Shown one piece after another: positions 34,600 to 46,385 of a stretch of DNA of 64,000 nucleotides; within the stretch, counting starts at the first letter, position 1; each line of letters starts with the position of its first letter. The stretch covers positions 6,013,900 through 6,077,899 of the forward strand of contig NC_031476.1 of assembly GCF_000006565.2 (NCBI RefSeq). Reading direction: 5' to 3'. The position numbers were made by a program, and so were the translations under genes. This DNA comes from Toxoplasma gondii ME49. Taxonomy: Eukaryota; Apicomplexa; Conoidasida; Eucoccidiorida; Sarcocystidae. The notes beneath the pieces were generated by a model. It was given only the letters and a program-made list of their open reading frames with translations, searched no databases and was not told the DNA's origin.

Positions 34600-37298
34600 A
34601 TTTTGTTTTTGAACGCACTTATGGCGGTTTCTAAGCCCTAAAATACAAATGACGCTCCTGCGTAGCGACGACTACAAGGGCCGGGCGCGGCCGAACCACC
34701 TCCTTCGATCGACGGCAAGAAAGACACGCCAGCCAAATGCGGCGTTCCAACTAGGATTTCGACTCCCTCTGTTACAGACAGAGTGTATAGTCACGACGAC
34801 AACCGCTGGCCGAGAGACGGTGACAGCAGCTTTTTTCGGATCGCCAACCGTGCCCCGTGCTCGCCTTCCACGGCTCAATTCGCCTGTTGAGGTTCTCGGT
34901 AACCTTTCGGAATGCAGGTACGTCAGAATGGAGGTGGCATCCCCACTATGTTTAAAAACTAAAAGTCAAAAATCCACTCGTTCCAAAAAAGCGGGCGTGC
35001 AATGCGACCAGCATCTGGCTGCGCGTGAAGGAAGTGTTTCGCAGAGGAAGGGACCGGTTCACATCCATATGGGGACACCTATTTGTTACCCAACTCCAGC
35101 ATTTGCAATTCCTTTCCACAACAGTGAAGGTGAACTCGACCCTGATGAGGCATAGGTATAGCCCATGCCGAGAACAGAAGGTGCAGGGTATAACCGGAGA
35201 GGAACCTGCCAAGGGAGGGAACAGTGCACAATGAGGAAAATCTAAAACGACCGAGGCCAAGGGAACGGATAATGGTAGTACACACACGCGAAGAAAAACG
35301 CTGACACCTGACACTTGACAAGAATGAGTGAACCAGCACGCCAGCCCCAATGACTGTCACACGCAGAACTGTCAGGCCTGGTGCCAGTCAGGCAAAACCA
35401 CCCAAGACAATGCTGAATAGTGGCCGCAACCGGGTTGGAGCCACACACTTTACACAAGTTTTCAGAACCGGGCACACACAAAAAGTAAGGTTGTGGAAAG
35501 CGAATGAAAAGACAAAGACAAACTTTCTCACCACGGTTTTATAACAAGAAGACAACCCACTCAAAGGACCACGCGAAGTTGCTCGCTTGACAACTAGACA
35601 TTTTGCTTAACAGGCTGTGTGCTCACTGAACAACTTGCATGTGCACACAGCACGCCACATGGCACAACAGGATCGAGCGCTGCTTTGGCATGTGCTCCTG
35701 ACCTAATTGAGAAAAAACTTTCGTGGTTTCACACAGAACAACATTAAATGTCCCTGTTCAAATGCATTTGGCCGACTGTGGCAGACAAAAAACGAATAAG
35801 TAAAGAAGCCTGCAATAAATGGACCCACAGCTCAAAAATGGTCACTGCAGTTGCCTGGTCTCAGAGATGATCACTCCCAGTACGATGGTACAGATCATAC
35901 TACCATCTGAGTAGTAGTTTTCTTGACAACAATCTGGATGGATTTCGTGCTACAGATGCATTGCCTCCATCGCGGGGCCACGCAGCACAACTGGCGTAGG
36001 TGGATACTGCCACATTATCCGGTGCCATCTGTCGGTCGCGGACCTATACGAAAACGGAAATAAAAGCCATCCCCTTATTGTCGAGGAGTGCAGCATCCTA
36101 CCACGGCAGTGAGAATAGCAGTATGCTAGTGAAAATCTCGCTTACTGCTCCACAACACACGAACAGTAACACGCGTAATCGTACACACATCCTGAAGCGG
36201 ATGAAGATTTTCGCTCACGAGAAAGCAACGTCAGGGAACATGCGAGGCTGCTTTGCTGCCGCATGGCTCCATCTTTGTGCTGTACAAGGTCTCACTCATA
36301 AAAGGCGAACATCGACATCGGCTATCCAGCGCAGAACACGTGATCGACATAGCGCTTCGATTTTCTCCCTTGTAGTAGAAGCAATGTGTCCAGAGGCTCC
36401 TCACATTGAATATGTTTCGTAGTATGATCTGATCGAGTAGACCTGCTTCATCATCAACAGTGAGTGCTCCATTCTGTTAATGACGGGAGTATATGCTCAT
36501 CATCTTCCAGTTCTTGTAACAAAGGTTCCTCTTAGCGTGTGCTGTCAAATTTGTCGTGCAAGGCGGCCAAGAGCAGTGAGGAGCGTGTGGCCGTGCAGTT
36601 TGACCTTGACCTAAAGCTCACCAACGGAATCTATGGCCGCGTCAATGATTCCTTTACCAACTTGGAACTGTTATTTCTCTCTGCCTTTAGAGGCCTATGT
36701 CTCGGGCCAAACTGAGAAATGACAGTGAGATATTACGTGGTCTCGATTCAAAGGTTGTTGCAGTGAGGGAGCCCGGTCGCAGAACGCTTTGCCCTTAGTG
36801 GAGTTTCCATACTGCGCCGGTCACCGTCGCCGTTCGTTTGATAACGGCTGTTCTTCGAAACGTGCTGTGTTTTTCCAGAGAGGAAAACGATCTGCATAGT
36901 GTTCCACGCGGAATAAGAATAACAATCGCACGGAGACGGCGACTGCTCAGAAGCTTCACGGAAAACCTGCAATTACACCCAAGATAGGTGGGCTTCCTGC
37001 GACCGGAAGCATTCGAACACAACGTCTAGCCGGACGCCAGTGGTGGGCCCTAATCGAAACAGCCCGCTATTGATTGAATCTCCGTCCGATGGCTCGTGTT
37101 TTGCAGTAATGCAACTAACCACCGCGCCTTTGAGTTTTCGCGAGACATACATTCGGGTAGACTTAAAACTTGCACACGGAGACTGAGGGAGAGTCATGAT
37201 CGCATTCATCGAACAGAGATCATCATCGCCGTTCCACGATACTCTTTATCAGCAAAAAGATGAAAATAATGCACTTCCAACCACACCTACAACCATGT
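34600..37298. other. Intergenic: unknown gene 5' flank and SDR 3' flank
   Basis: About 2.7 kb between the start of the tail-anchored gene and the stop codon of the dehydrogenase gene, both on the minus strand. A plus-strand ORF of 168 codons (34649-35155) begins with ATG just 50 bases from the start of the divergent gene, but its composition is not convincing and no domain is seen. A 140-codon ORF at 36000-36422 is equally unconvincing. No other structure was recognised. Confidence 0.4.
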
Positions 37299-39129
37299 TT
37301 ATCGCAGCTCTGCTCTCGGATTGTTAACAGCTTTCTGTGCAATTATGTCTGCGACTGTTTCATCTGTTGCAGCGCACATGCTTCTTGCGGAGATATCGAG
37401 GAAGATACGAGCTGCGAAAGGGACATAATAATTGAAATACGCAATCAGTAACTCGGGGTTCCGCGACACCCAGCATTCGGTCAACTGGTTCGACGATGAT
37501 TTGAGAATTTTTGCGGCGACCGTGTCGCTTGAGAGGCCTGTTTTGAGCACAAATCATAACGAGAGGCAAATCGTATTTACTAAGCGACCGCGCAAATTCA
37601 TACTCAAAGACTTCTCAGGCAGTGATGTGGCAGGGTGTGACGCTTCTTGAATTCAATCGCTTCCACCTTGTGTCCCACAAGCTGAGTAAGAGAGTATTTT
37701 TGCCTCCTTACCGACAGTGACTTTCTTGCTTTTGTAATCAACCGCCTGTGGCATCTCAGCAGGCCCAACAGCCCGTGTGTAGATCGGTGTGTCCACCCAA
37801 CCGGGGCAGATGTTTGTGACCGCAATATTATATCCCTTGGCCCTAAATTCTCCTGCAATTTTCAACATCACAAAACCGTCGTAAAATAGGAAATATGGAA
37901 CAGAATGTGGATCAGCAGCTTTAGGCTGAGATCGAGGGGCCACATCCCCCAAGCTGTCGTAGCATCACACGTACGCTGTTTGGCCTGCCGACAGCTTCAC
38001 GTGAACTGTTTCCAAAACCTGCCAAGGCAGGGTTGTGGGTATGACTTATCAACTCACTGTCGAGTCCTTCAGCAAAAGCACGCAGTCCGTGCTTGGCGGC
38101 GCAGTATGACGCGAAACCACCAGTGACGAATCGACTATACATGGAGGCGGTAAAGATGATGTGGCCAAAGCCGGCTTCTTTCATGATCGGTATAACAAGC
38201 TTGGAAAGCTTCATTTGAGCTAGCAGGTCGATAGTGACTACTCGCTCATCAGACTTGTACGGCATGAGAGCACCAACTCCGATAATCCCTGCAGAAGCGA
38301 GTGCAAGAAACAGGAGTATTCTATCGTTTGGGGAAAAACGTTGCAGCTGGGCACAAGTTTTCGCGCTTGTTGTACACAAACTAGTGTGCGCTGCTTCGTT
38401 GGGACCCTTGCCGATAGAATGATACTGTTCATCGTAGCACTGCTAGAGTCTGACGGCTTATACAACACAGTCGCACCGGCGTTGTTGAAAAGGAAATCGA
38501 TCTTGCCCTGCCATTCTTTCGCCTTGACGACTGTATCATCCAGTGTTTCGAGGTGCAGCATGTCACACGGTAGCACAAGGAAGTCGCTCTCTTTCCTCTG
38601 CGTCCCTTTCTTGTTGCAGAATTTGATAATGTCGTCCACAGCAGCTTTCAGTGCATCAGGGCGGTTGCTGGACATGATAATTTTGCAGCCACGCATGGCC
38701 AGTAGCCTAGCAACGCTCAGCCCAATGCCACTGCAAGCACCTGAGCACATACAACAGAGTACAACATAATCAGCATCGCCGGTGGACATTTCTCGCTTCA
38801 CAGTGTCAGGTGAAAACAAAGCCAATCAACAAAAAGCGCAGGTACGCCACTAGTCCCGCTCTCCCGTTGCAAATGCGAAGCCGCGGCAAGCACAACATAC
38901 GACGAAGCATACCTGTGACCCACGCCGTTCTGTCCTTCCAGTAGTCCTTCTTCTCCGGAAGTATTTTTGTTAGGAAGTCGCAGTCACGCAATATCAAAGC
39001 AGCGACGACGCACCATAAACTGTTCAAGACTGCTCCAGCAATCTTGAACATACCTAAGCAAGCTACTATCATGAGTAGCGGCGACTCCACCAGTGCGTTG
39101 AAGAAGCAGCTGAGACCGATACACTCCAT
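37299..39129 (-). CDS. Short-chain dehydrogenase/reductase, DHRS7-like
   Basis: NAD(P)-dependent oxidoreductase, probably on ER membranes. Five exons: 39129-38913, 38740-38477, 38288-38058, 37852-37712, 37537-37299; phases agree and give 363 residues. A hydrophobic N-terminal anchor (LLMIVACLGMFKIAGAVL and CVVAALIL, about 18-48) precedes the fold. The cofactor motif TGACSGIG is at 72-79, split by intron 1. LVLPCDM and IDFLFNNAG (NNAG 158-161) follow; the catalytic set is Ser209, Tyr222 and Lys226 (SYCAAKHG). NICPGWVDTP follows, and then CWVSRNPELLIAYFNYYVP, which resembles the C-terminal segment of DHRS7 (VWISEQPFLLVTYLWQYMP in human). Start context AACAAAATGG. Likely substrates of the family are steroids, retinoids or lipid ketones; none can be assigned here. 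Confidence 0.87.
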
Positions 39130-40867
39130 TTTGTTGCCCAAGAAGACATCAAGATAAAGTCAAAAACAAGCAAAACCAGGATGCGGACCAGGAAAACGAA
39201 CACCTGGGAAAGATACAACGTATGGCTTAAAAAGAACACCTCCGGTGGGCATACCTAAAAATGGTAACTATTGCGTCTAACCGTCAGGAAAAGTCTGATA
39301 CGTTTGTCAAGGTGTTGCTTCCTGCCATTCATTCCTCTACCGGCAATAATATCACGAGCCACGCCACACACGCGTCTATAGCAAATCGCAGTCCCGTTGC
39401 CCGCGTAGGGAGAGCGCTGCATTCAGAGTTTTTCTCCTCGTGTCAGTTCGACAGCCAAAAAAATCTGGGTGTCCCTGACAAATGGAGACGCCGCATGATC
39501 TCGCCTGTTTAGCTCATCCTCAATTGGACCTGCTGTAGCATAGGGGACCGTCTTGCATTTTTGCTACTACATTCGTTCCTCTTTTGGAGTGACTCCTACG
39601 ATGACGGCGGTCAACACGTACGACAAATCGGCTATTGCTTCTGCTGGCAACTGTTAGGCATTGAACTCGGAGGCGTTCTCGGCGGCCGAGCAAGGGAAAA
39701 ATTCACGCACGTCTGAAAGTGACGACGCCAACACAGAATCACCTCAATTCGAAATGCAACGCTCACGACGGGTAGCAGCCACAACATTACGTCGCTGGCG
39801 TGCTGAAGTGAACTGTACGAAAGCTGAGAGACTCAAAAGCATTAATACGCCGCCACCATTAGAAGAAGACACTTCTGTTCGAATGGTGCAGCCTGACTTG
39901 AAAACGGCACGAGCAGAAAGGGAAATAGGTCGATGAGAGATAGCAAGCAACTGTGCTGAACATGGGAGAGATCGTAGTTGGCATGGAGTATTCACCATAA
40001 CGTGGGGGAGGTGGTTCAAGATGATGATCTCCGCAAGCGTTTATACAGTAATGTAATACGAACAATCATCAAGTTTCGGATAGTGAGACATTTCCAGTGC
40101 GCGTGGAATTTCCATCTCTGCATATTATGCTCTGTATGCTCTGCGGAGAGACGGCAGAGCTGCCCTGCGTCACGACCGCAGGTGGGGCTTTTTCTTCGCC
40201 TTGACAACTACTGGACTGGTTCACAGGAAGGTACCAACTCACGGATCAAACAAGTTATCAGTTCAGGACCGTGCTGGCAGCGCGTTGACGACTTATGAGT
40301 CACACGCGTCTGGTCTTGCACGCGCGAAGCCATACCGTCAATCATTACCGGTTATCGCTTCCGCGCCCCCAACTCTATATAGGAATAAAGCTCGACGACT
40401 TGTGCCTGCCGTATTTGTGTTCCGAAGTTGTCTTGTGCAGAGGAGGCTGTACCACTCTACGATCGTTACGACAGTGTGTGTGTCGCTCTGTATCCCTTTG
40501 GGGGAAAAAAGACACTTCGAAGGCAATCACTTTGTTATGGCGCGTGTACAGGACTTCGTCCGGGGCTTATAGTATGTGCACCATACCAATTTTCATAAAC
40601 CAGTTGATGGAACCCTCACTGCCACATGGATCGTACGTTCGCAAAAGTAGCCAGTCACGAAGCGTATTACACCTCCTCTGAAAGTATATTTGCGGCTTTA
40701 AGGAGAAAATGATCACCCCTAATAGGAGCCCGGCTGACACCAAGAAAGACAAAACGTTTCTCTGTCACTTAAGACAAGGCACGATAGAAGAGGGTAGAGT
40801 TATTGGAGGCGGCAGGCGTCCGCATTACACCAGTTCAGACTTCAGGAGGCTTCGCCAGCGTTAGTAG
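39130..40867. other. Intergenic: SDR 5' flank and OAT 3' flank
   Basis: Promoter side of the dehydrogenase gene and 3' side of the aminotransferase gene. Short ORFs (39661-39936, 40201-40572 plus) carry no recognisable feature. No gene is seen. Confidence 0.5.
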
Positions 40868-43334
40868 TCATTTTTTGCGCTCCTCCTCGACCGCAAGGAA
40901 TGACTTAATGATGCGGGTAGTTGCATCCCGGTGCTCCTCATCTGTGATAACCAAAGGGGGGATAAAACGCATAACCCTCCCTCTAGTTGGCTTCGACAAA
41001 ATGCCGTTTTCTTTAAGCTTCATTACAACGTCATTCGGATCAATGGCATCGGAGTCAACTTCTACAGCGTTGAGCAAACCGCGACCTCGAATTTCCTTGA
41101 TCCATGGCACCTTCCCGTAGAGCTCTCTTCTGAGACAGTCTCGAAACTGCGCACCAAGCCTTTCAGCTCTGTCAGCGAGTTTCTCATCTTTGAGTACCGT
41201 TAGTGCCTCTACAGCCACGGCACAAGCAAGTGGGTTGCCTCCGAAAGTGCTGCCATGGGTTCCTGGCTTCAGCACATCCATGACATCCGCGCGGCCCATG
41301 ACTGCACTGATCGGCACGACGCCAGCACTCAAGCTTTTTCCCAGCAACAAAATGTCGGGATGTACTTCATCGTGGTCCGCCGCAAGCAGCCGGCCTGTTC
41401 TGCAAAGTCCAGTTTGAATTTCGTCAACGATGAGTAGTACATTCTTGCTCCTGCACAGCTCGTGTGCGCGCTTCAAGTAGCCCGGTTTAGGGACATTCAC
41501 TCCACCCTCGCCCTGGATAGGCTCGACAAAGAAAGCAGCGACGTTAGGATCTTTCAGAGCTTCTTCCAAAGCACCTACGTCATCATAATCAATGAGTTCG
41601 AATCCCGGAGTGAAGGGGCCGAAACTGAAAAAGGCGTCACACAAGGCAGACAGAAATACCGTAACACCGAAGGCAATCGACGGCTCTTACGCGTCTGCTT
41701 CTACTGCAGAAGAATCGACCACGTATTTAGCAAAACCAGTGCTGGCCACTGACTTCTCTCAGATTCTGTTCGGTACGAAACAAATATGAGCATGACACAG
41801 CTAAACCCCTACTTGTGTATTTTTTGCAAATCCTCCTTTCATGACGATGTTCGTTACATGGAGAATGAGCACGTTCTTTGTCTTACTTATTGTAGCAATC
41901 GAATGTGGTAGATGAACTGCACGCGGTGATTGTCCTCCCCCAGTAGTTGTTGTTGCACAAAATAACTTTGGCAGAGTCTGGTGGAATTTCTTTCACCTCG
42001 TACGCCCACTTGCGCGCGATTTTGAGAGCAGATTCACCAGCCTCGGCACCTGACGAGAGCAATAACGCGCACACAAACCTAATATTTATACTCCACAAAA
42101 AGCGTCGCCTGTCCCAGTCCATGCACATACGTTTGTCCTCGTAGAAAGCCCCTGCAAAAACATTGTTCGTTCGCGACCAGTAAGCCTGGACTGGCTGTTA
42201 ATGTTGGGCAAATCCCACGTAAGGACAAGGGAACCGTCAACGTTTAATGCAGACTGCAGCGTATCACGAGAATCTGAACCTCCTTTGCGCTCACCGGTAT
42301 TCATGAGGAGAACACGGTCGTACCCAAACATTTCCGCCATGAACCTGCATGCTGGTCCTGTGACGTCATTTCCAAAAGCCCGTAGGGTGAGAGTCAACCG
42401 CTCCGCCTGGCGGCACAGTGCTGCAATGACGCGGGGGTGACAATGCCCTTGACTGAGGCTCTAGAGATTGCAAAACATGTATATGACAAAATGGTCACGC
42501 CAACATCACTTTCTTGAGTAAAGTCAGTAGTTCACATCTGTGTAAACACACCCTTTACAGTGTATGTCTGAGAGTTGCCAGTGTGAAGTTCAGTGTTGAT
42601 GTTTCTGTGCACGCAAATTGTGTTGAAACACCTTTCCAGATCTGACGTGAGAGATTGTAAATATCGCTTCTGCTGGCCTTTTGTCGCTTAGGCACAATGC
42701 ATGGTTCCACCGAGTAGACATATTCTGACCAGGCAGGGTTCTGTGCGACTGATTCAGGGTCCCGAACAAACGCGTTGTCGAAACCCACACGGCCGAAAGT
42801 CTCCTGAGTCGGTTTCTTTGCTGCCTGAAAGTACCAGCTTCTCTCGTACAGATAATTCACACCTAAGGCCACTTATCTCGAACAAATTCTGTCGTAACGA
42901 AGTGCCGACATGATGTGTCAGTACGATGTCCAAGGAGCGTTCAATTGCTACGTGTGAACCCGCAGCTGCATCTGAATCGCTAAGTCAGATTTGCAAACTG
43001 CGTGCAACTGGGTGCCTCGGCAGGGATCCTTGACTGCTTAGTAATCTTTATGCGTTGTACGTACATCGGTTTACTCCACAGAACTGGTACTTACAGAGAC
43101 ACCGGCGAGGAAGTCGTAGTACTCATTGCCGTTGATATCCCAAACGCGAGCACCTTTACCTTTGCTGATAACAACCGGCACCGGCGCGTAGTTTTGGCAA
43201 ACATACTGTCTGTCGCAGGCAAAAAAGTCTTCTTCTGTTTTGAGCTTTAAGCCATCCCGGTAAGCTTCAATGTTCGTTTTCCTAGCGCCACCTTCGGCTG
43301 CTGCAGAGGCGGAACCGTCGGACTTGGTAGCCAT
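40868..43334 (-). CDS. OAT: Ornithine delta-aminotransferase
   Basis: PLP-dependent class-III aminotransferase that converts ornithine and 2-oxoglutarate to glutamate-5-semialdehyde and glutamate, linking arginine/ornithine breakdown to proline and glutamate. Four exons: 43334-43095, 42460-42295, 42049-41887, 41624-40868; phases agree and give 441 residues. Visible features, in order: NYAPVPVVISKGKGARVWD, the LSQGHCHPRV segment, TGAEAGESALKIARKW (PLP phosphate loop), the NNNYWGRT segment, FVEPIQGEGGVNVP, IVDEIQTG (Asp257 pairs with the pyridine nitrogen), and LLLGKSLSAG with Lys286 as Schiff-base lysine. HGSTFGGNPLA follows, and the C-terminus ends AVEEERKK. No mitochondrial targeting sequence is evident at the N-terminus, so a cytosolic location is likely. 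Start context GAAAAATGGC fits the coccidian consensus. Confidence 0.95.
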
Positions 43335-45342
43335 TTTTCAGTGACAGAAGCTAATGAAAGCAGGACACGCGAATCACCACAATCAATGGACATATCAATT
43401 ATCTAAGCAAACTGGGCATACCTAAGAATGAAAACTGCACGAACAGTGGCTAGTAAAACGGCTGAACACACACGATATCAAATACACTTTTCCCGCAGTA
43501 GAGACGCCAAAGCGACACCTTAGGCAATCAAAATTGCTAAGAAACCACATACAGACAGTGTCAAGAGCGCGTATGCATCTCGTTTTATTAAGAACAACCG
43601 ATTCCGTTCTTCGTGTTTGCTACGGTTGTCTCCTCTGCACGTTTTTTGGCCAAATCAAAGCACAAGGGCTGTTCAGCTGAAGGTCACGAAACTTGCAGAA
43701 AGGGAGAGCTGCTGTTGCGTCACGTTCGACGTTATGTCGTAGGTCGTATTTGAATGCATTACGTTTGTGTGACCCGAAAATTGACCACAGTGATCACACT
43801 ACACCCACTGCGCACACGATTATGCTACAATGTGTCAAAAGCGGACCCTAAACGTTTTCTGGAACTAATTTTAACTGAATTCGCTCTGAGTCCTATAAGG
43901 TATCATCACAAAAGATTTTGGCCTTTATCTGTGCGGTGCACCCTTTACATAAGTAGTCAACAAGAGACATTTACACGTTGTGAGTGATATCTGTCAGTGT
44001 GGCATTGCCGCCATAGCCTCCCAGCCGGTGAGGAATTGTGGAAGCGTGCAGTCGCTTATGAGTACATCAGGCAAATTGTGAGTTCACTTCATCGGGGTAA
44101 AGGGTTATCCCAAGCTGCAGCAGTGGTGTAACGATGCGGTTAACCAGTAATAACAGTGGAAAGATACAATGTCCCTGACATTCGATTTGGCTATGAACGA
44201 GCGCCTTGCGCTGGCGATACAAGAGCATAAAACGAACGGTGGATTCGTCGTAAACGACTGATCTCTCAGGGAGCTAAAGAAAACGTTCATGGTAAAACCG
44301 TGAGCCAGCGTCGTGCGTGCTTGCCGAAGCGCCGTCGGAAGGCCTCCCACTTTAGTCAGATGTAGCCTCCAGTGAAACCACTGCAGCTGTATACGAGATT
44401 AGTCATTGGCAGGCTTCGGTTTTTGCTTTGATGCGTAGAGGCTCTCAGTCATGTCGAAAGCAGTGCTAAATGAAGGAAGGGCAGGGCTGTTTCAGTGTTC
44501 TACTTCCATGTGTAATCGTTGTCTTCCTAGCGGGGGTGCTGTGGTGACATCTGTGTTACCGCCTTTTGTCTCCGATCTACCAAACTGCTCACGTTCTCGT
44601 TTTCGCCAAGAACGCATTAACGGTAGCCGAAACAACCGGATCATACGTAATCAGTTGCGTTGCCATTTTTAGAATGAAGCAACGTCCTGTAAGGCAGTGG
44701 TTTCTAATGTTTCTCATGTTGTAGCAGCGCTGTTCTTTCCAAATTGCTTTTGAATCCCACCACAGCTGCGAGCAATTTTTGGGACCGCCTACCCAGGCGT
44801 TCGTGCCGCATGTGAACACGAGACAGTAGAGGTATGGATGGGAAACGGATGGCGAGAACAGCCGACGGCTCACTATTTCCAAAGTGCAAACAATAGAACA
44901 GGTTCCATACCATCGGTGACAGCGCGGCTCTGACCAGTCAATTCTTTTCAGTACATGTACATTGCTGCCTGACCTACTTTCCCAATCCCATGAGGAAGGC
45001 ATGCCTGCTTGTGCGTGTAGGACAGCATTTCAGCTGGGCTTCGCGTTTTTTCGTCAGTCACTATGCACGACCGGTTTTTACTAGAGGCCCTTCGTGCTGT
45101 GAACACTTGTCTGATTGCGTCTTTTTCAACGTGTGGACTGAATTCAGAAACAGTCGACGCTTCCTGCTGCCGCTGGTATTCGAGGGTGATCGTTTAGGAC
45201 TCGTTTTGCCGACACAAGTGATGTGGCAGAGTATGCGTGAGAAAGGTGAACAAGATTCTCAAAGTGGTGAGCCTGTGCTATCTCGTGGCTCGATCTCTTG
45301 TGCCTATTGAACCTCTATCGTGCCTGGATTTTTTCCTCGCAG
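43335..45342. other. Divergent intergenic region, OAT and giant plus-strand gene
   Basis: Two kilobases containing the OAT promoter and, on the right, possibly the promoter or first exon of the giant gene. A plus ORF from an ATG at 44990 ends in a possible donor (GTGAGC at 45268), but its phase does not agree with the next acceptor at 45343, so it is not called. Nothing else is supported. Confidence 0.4.
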
Positions 45343-46329
45343 CAACCTCGTAACAACGTCGGAGCGCCATGGACAACAATCAGAATCAGCCGAGATGAAA
45401 TACATATTCCACCTTTCGTTCACGTTCGTTGGCAGATGTAGGTCGTGGGCAAACCAGAAGCGCATACGGCCGTGCGAGGGAACCAGCGACAGATGGCGCG
45501 GCAACTGCCGGCATACGGGGAACTTGGAGGGTTCCCCTTCTACCGAAATCACCTGGTCGAAAATGTGTCCGAAGAGCACACAGATGTAATCCACCTTCTG
45601 GAGAAGCTCTTGAGGTTCTTTACGAACCAGGAAACGCTTGCGAATGTGTCTACGGAGAAGCGTTGTCAACAACAGCCTTGTTCAGCTCAGAAGAGCAACA
45701 GCCGATGCGAACCGCACAGCCGTTTTAGAGGGCGCGCCCTTGACTGTGAGGATGGATTGCTGTGTCCCTGCTTCTACCAGTCCCGGACGAGGCCACTTCT
45801 GTCCCTTCTTGTCGAGAAAGCGTTGAAGAACTCTCTAAGAGTGGAAACCGCGATCATTACGGACAGAAAACTACACGTCCGAAACTTTCAGAACTCACGT
45901 CGGCTCTGGGCGGTGAGTGGAAGACCGGCAATCCCCCGAGTCAAGCACAGAGTCTACAACCTGGAGCACATCACATGCCATGGGGTACAACAATCTACCG
46001 TTCTGGAGAGCGCTGCGGCGCTCCCGGAAGTCTTATGGCAATGGAGACTATCGATGTTGTTGTGTCAGAACGCATTCCAACATGCTGCCCACATTTTCAA
46101 ACACCCGAGAAGAGAACTACAGACTGTCCTCTCAGAGACAAGCTCGGGTACTGCGTGTCTCGCCGGCCCCGGTAAACCGTCGAAGAAACTGATAAGCGGA
46201 GGACGAACACCCAACCACGAGTATGACGGCGGTGACGCACAGAGGCATGCACGTCTGTCTACAGAGCACTGTTTGCTGAACTCTTTAGGAGGGCAACCCA
46301 GAGAACTGTTTAACGGTGAGAAAAGGTGA
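45343..46329 (+). CDS. Probable 5' exons of the giant gene (unresolved)
   Basis: A strong acceptor (GGATTTTTTCCTCGCAG) opens a 95-base exon, 45343-45437, encoding ISRDEIHIPPFVHVRWQ, closed by GTAGGT. From 45445 a 294-codon frame follows, with a helical stretch (EEHTDVIHLLEKLLRFFTNQ). For part of this stretch (45762-46175) a second frame is also open and looks equally natural, so one or more introns must separate coding pieces that I could not join with consistent phase. These are most likely the first coding exons of the gene continuing at 46386, but a separate small gene is not excluded. Confidence 0.35.
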
Positions 46330-46385
46330 CCTTGTCTGGCAGAGCGATTAGAGAGACCACTGAAGCCGTGCTAACTGGAATCCAG

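Noticed and set aside
34649..35155. 168-codon plus ORF starting with ATG near the tail-anchored gene
   Set aside because: No domain, weak composition and immediate overlap with the promoter of the divergent gene; mentioned only in the intergenic note.
42555..42872. Minus ORF inside OAT intron 1
   Set aside because: It sits between exons that join in phase to a complete aminotransferase, so it is intronic.
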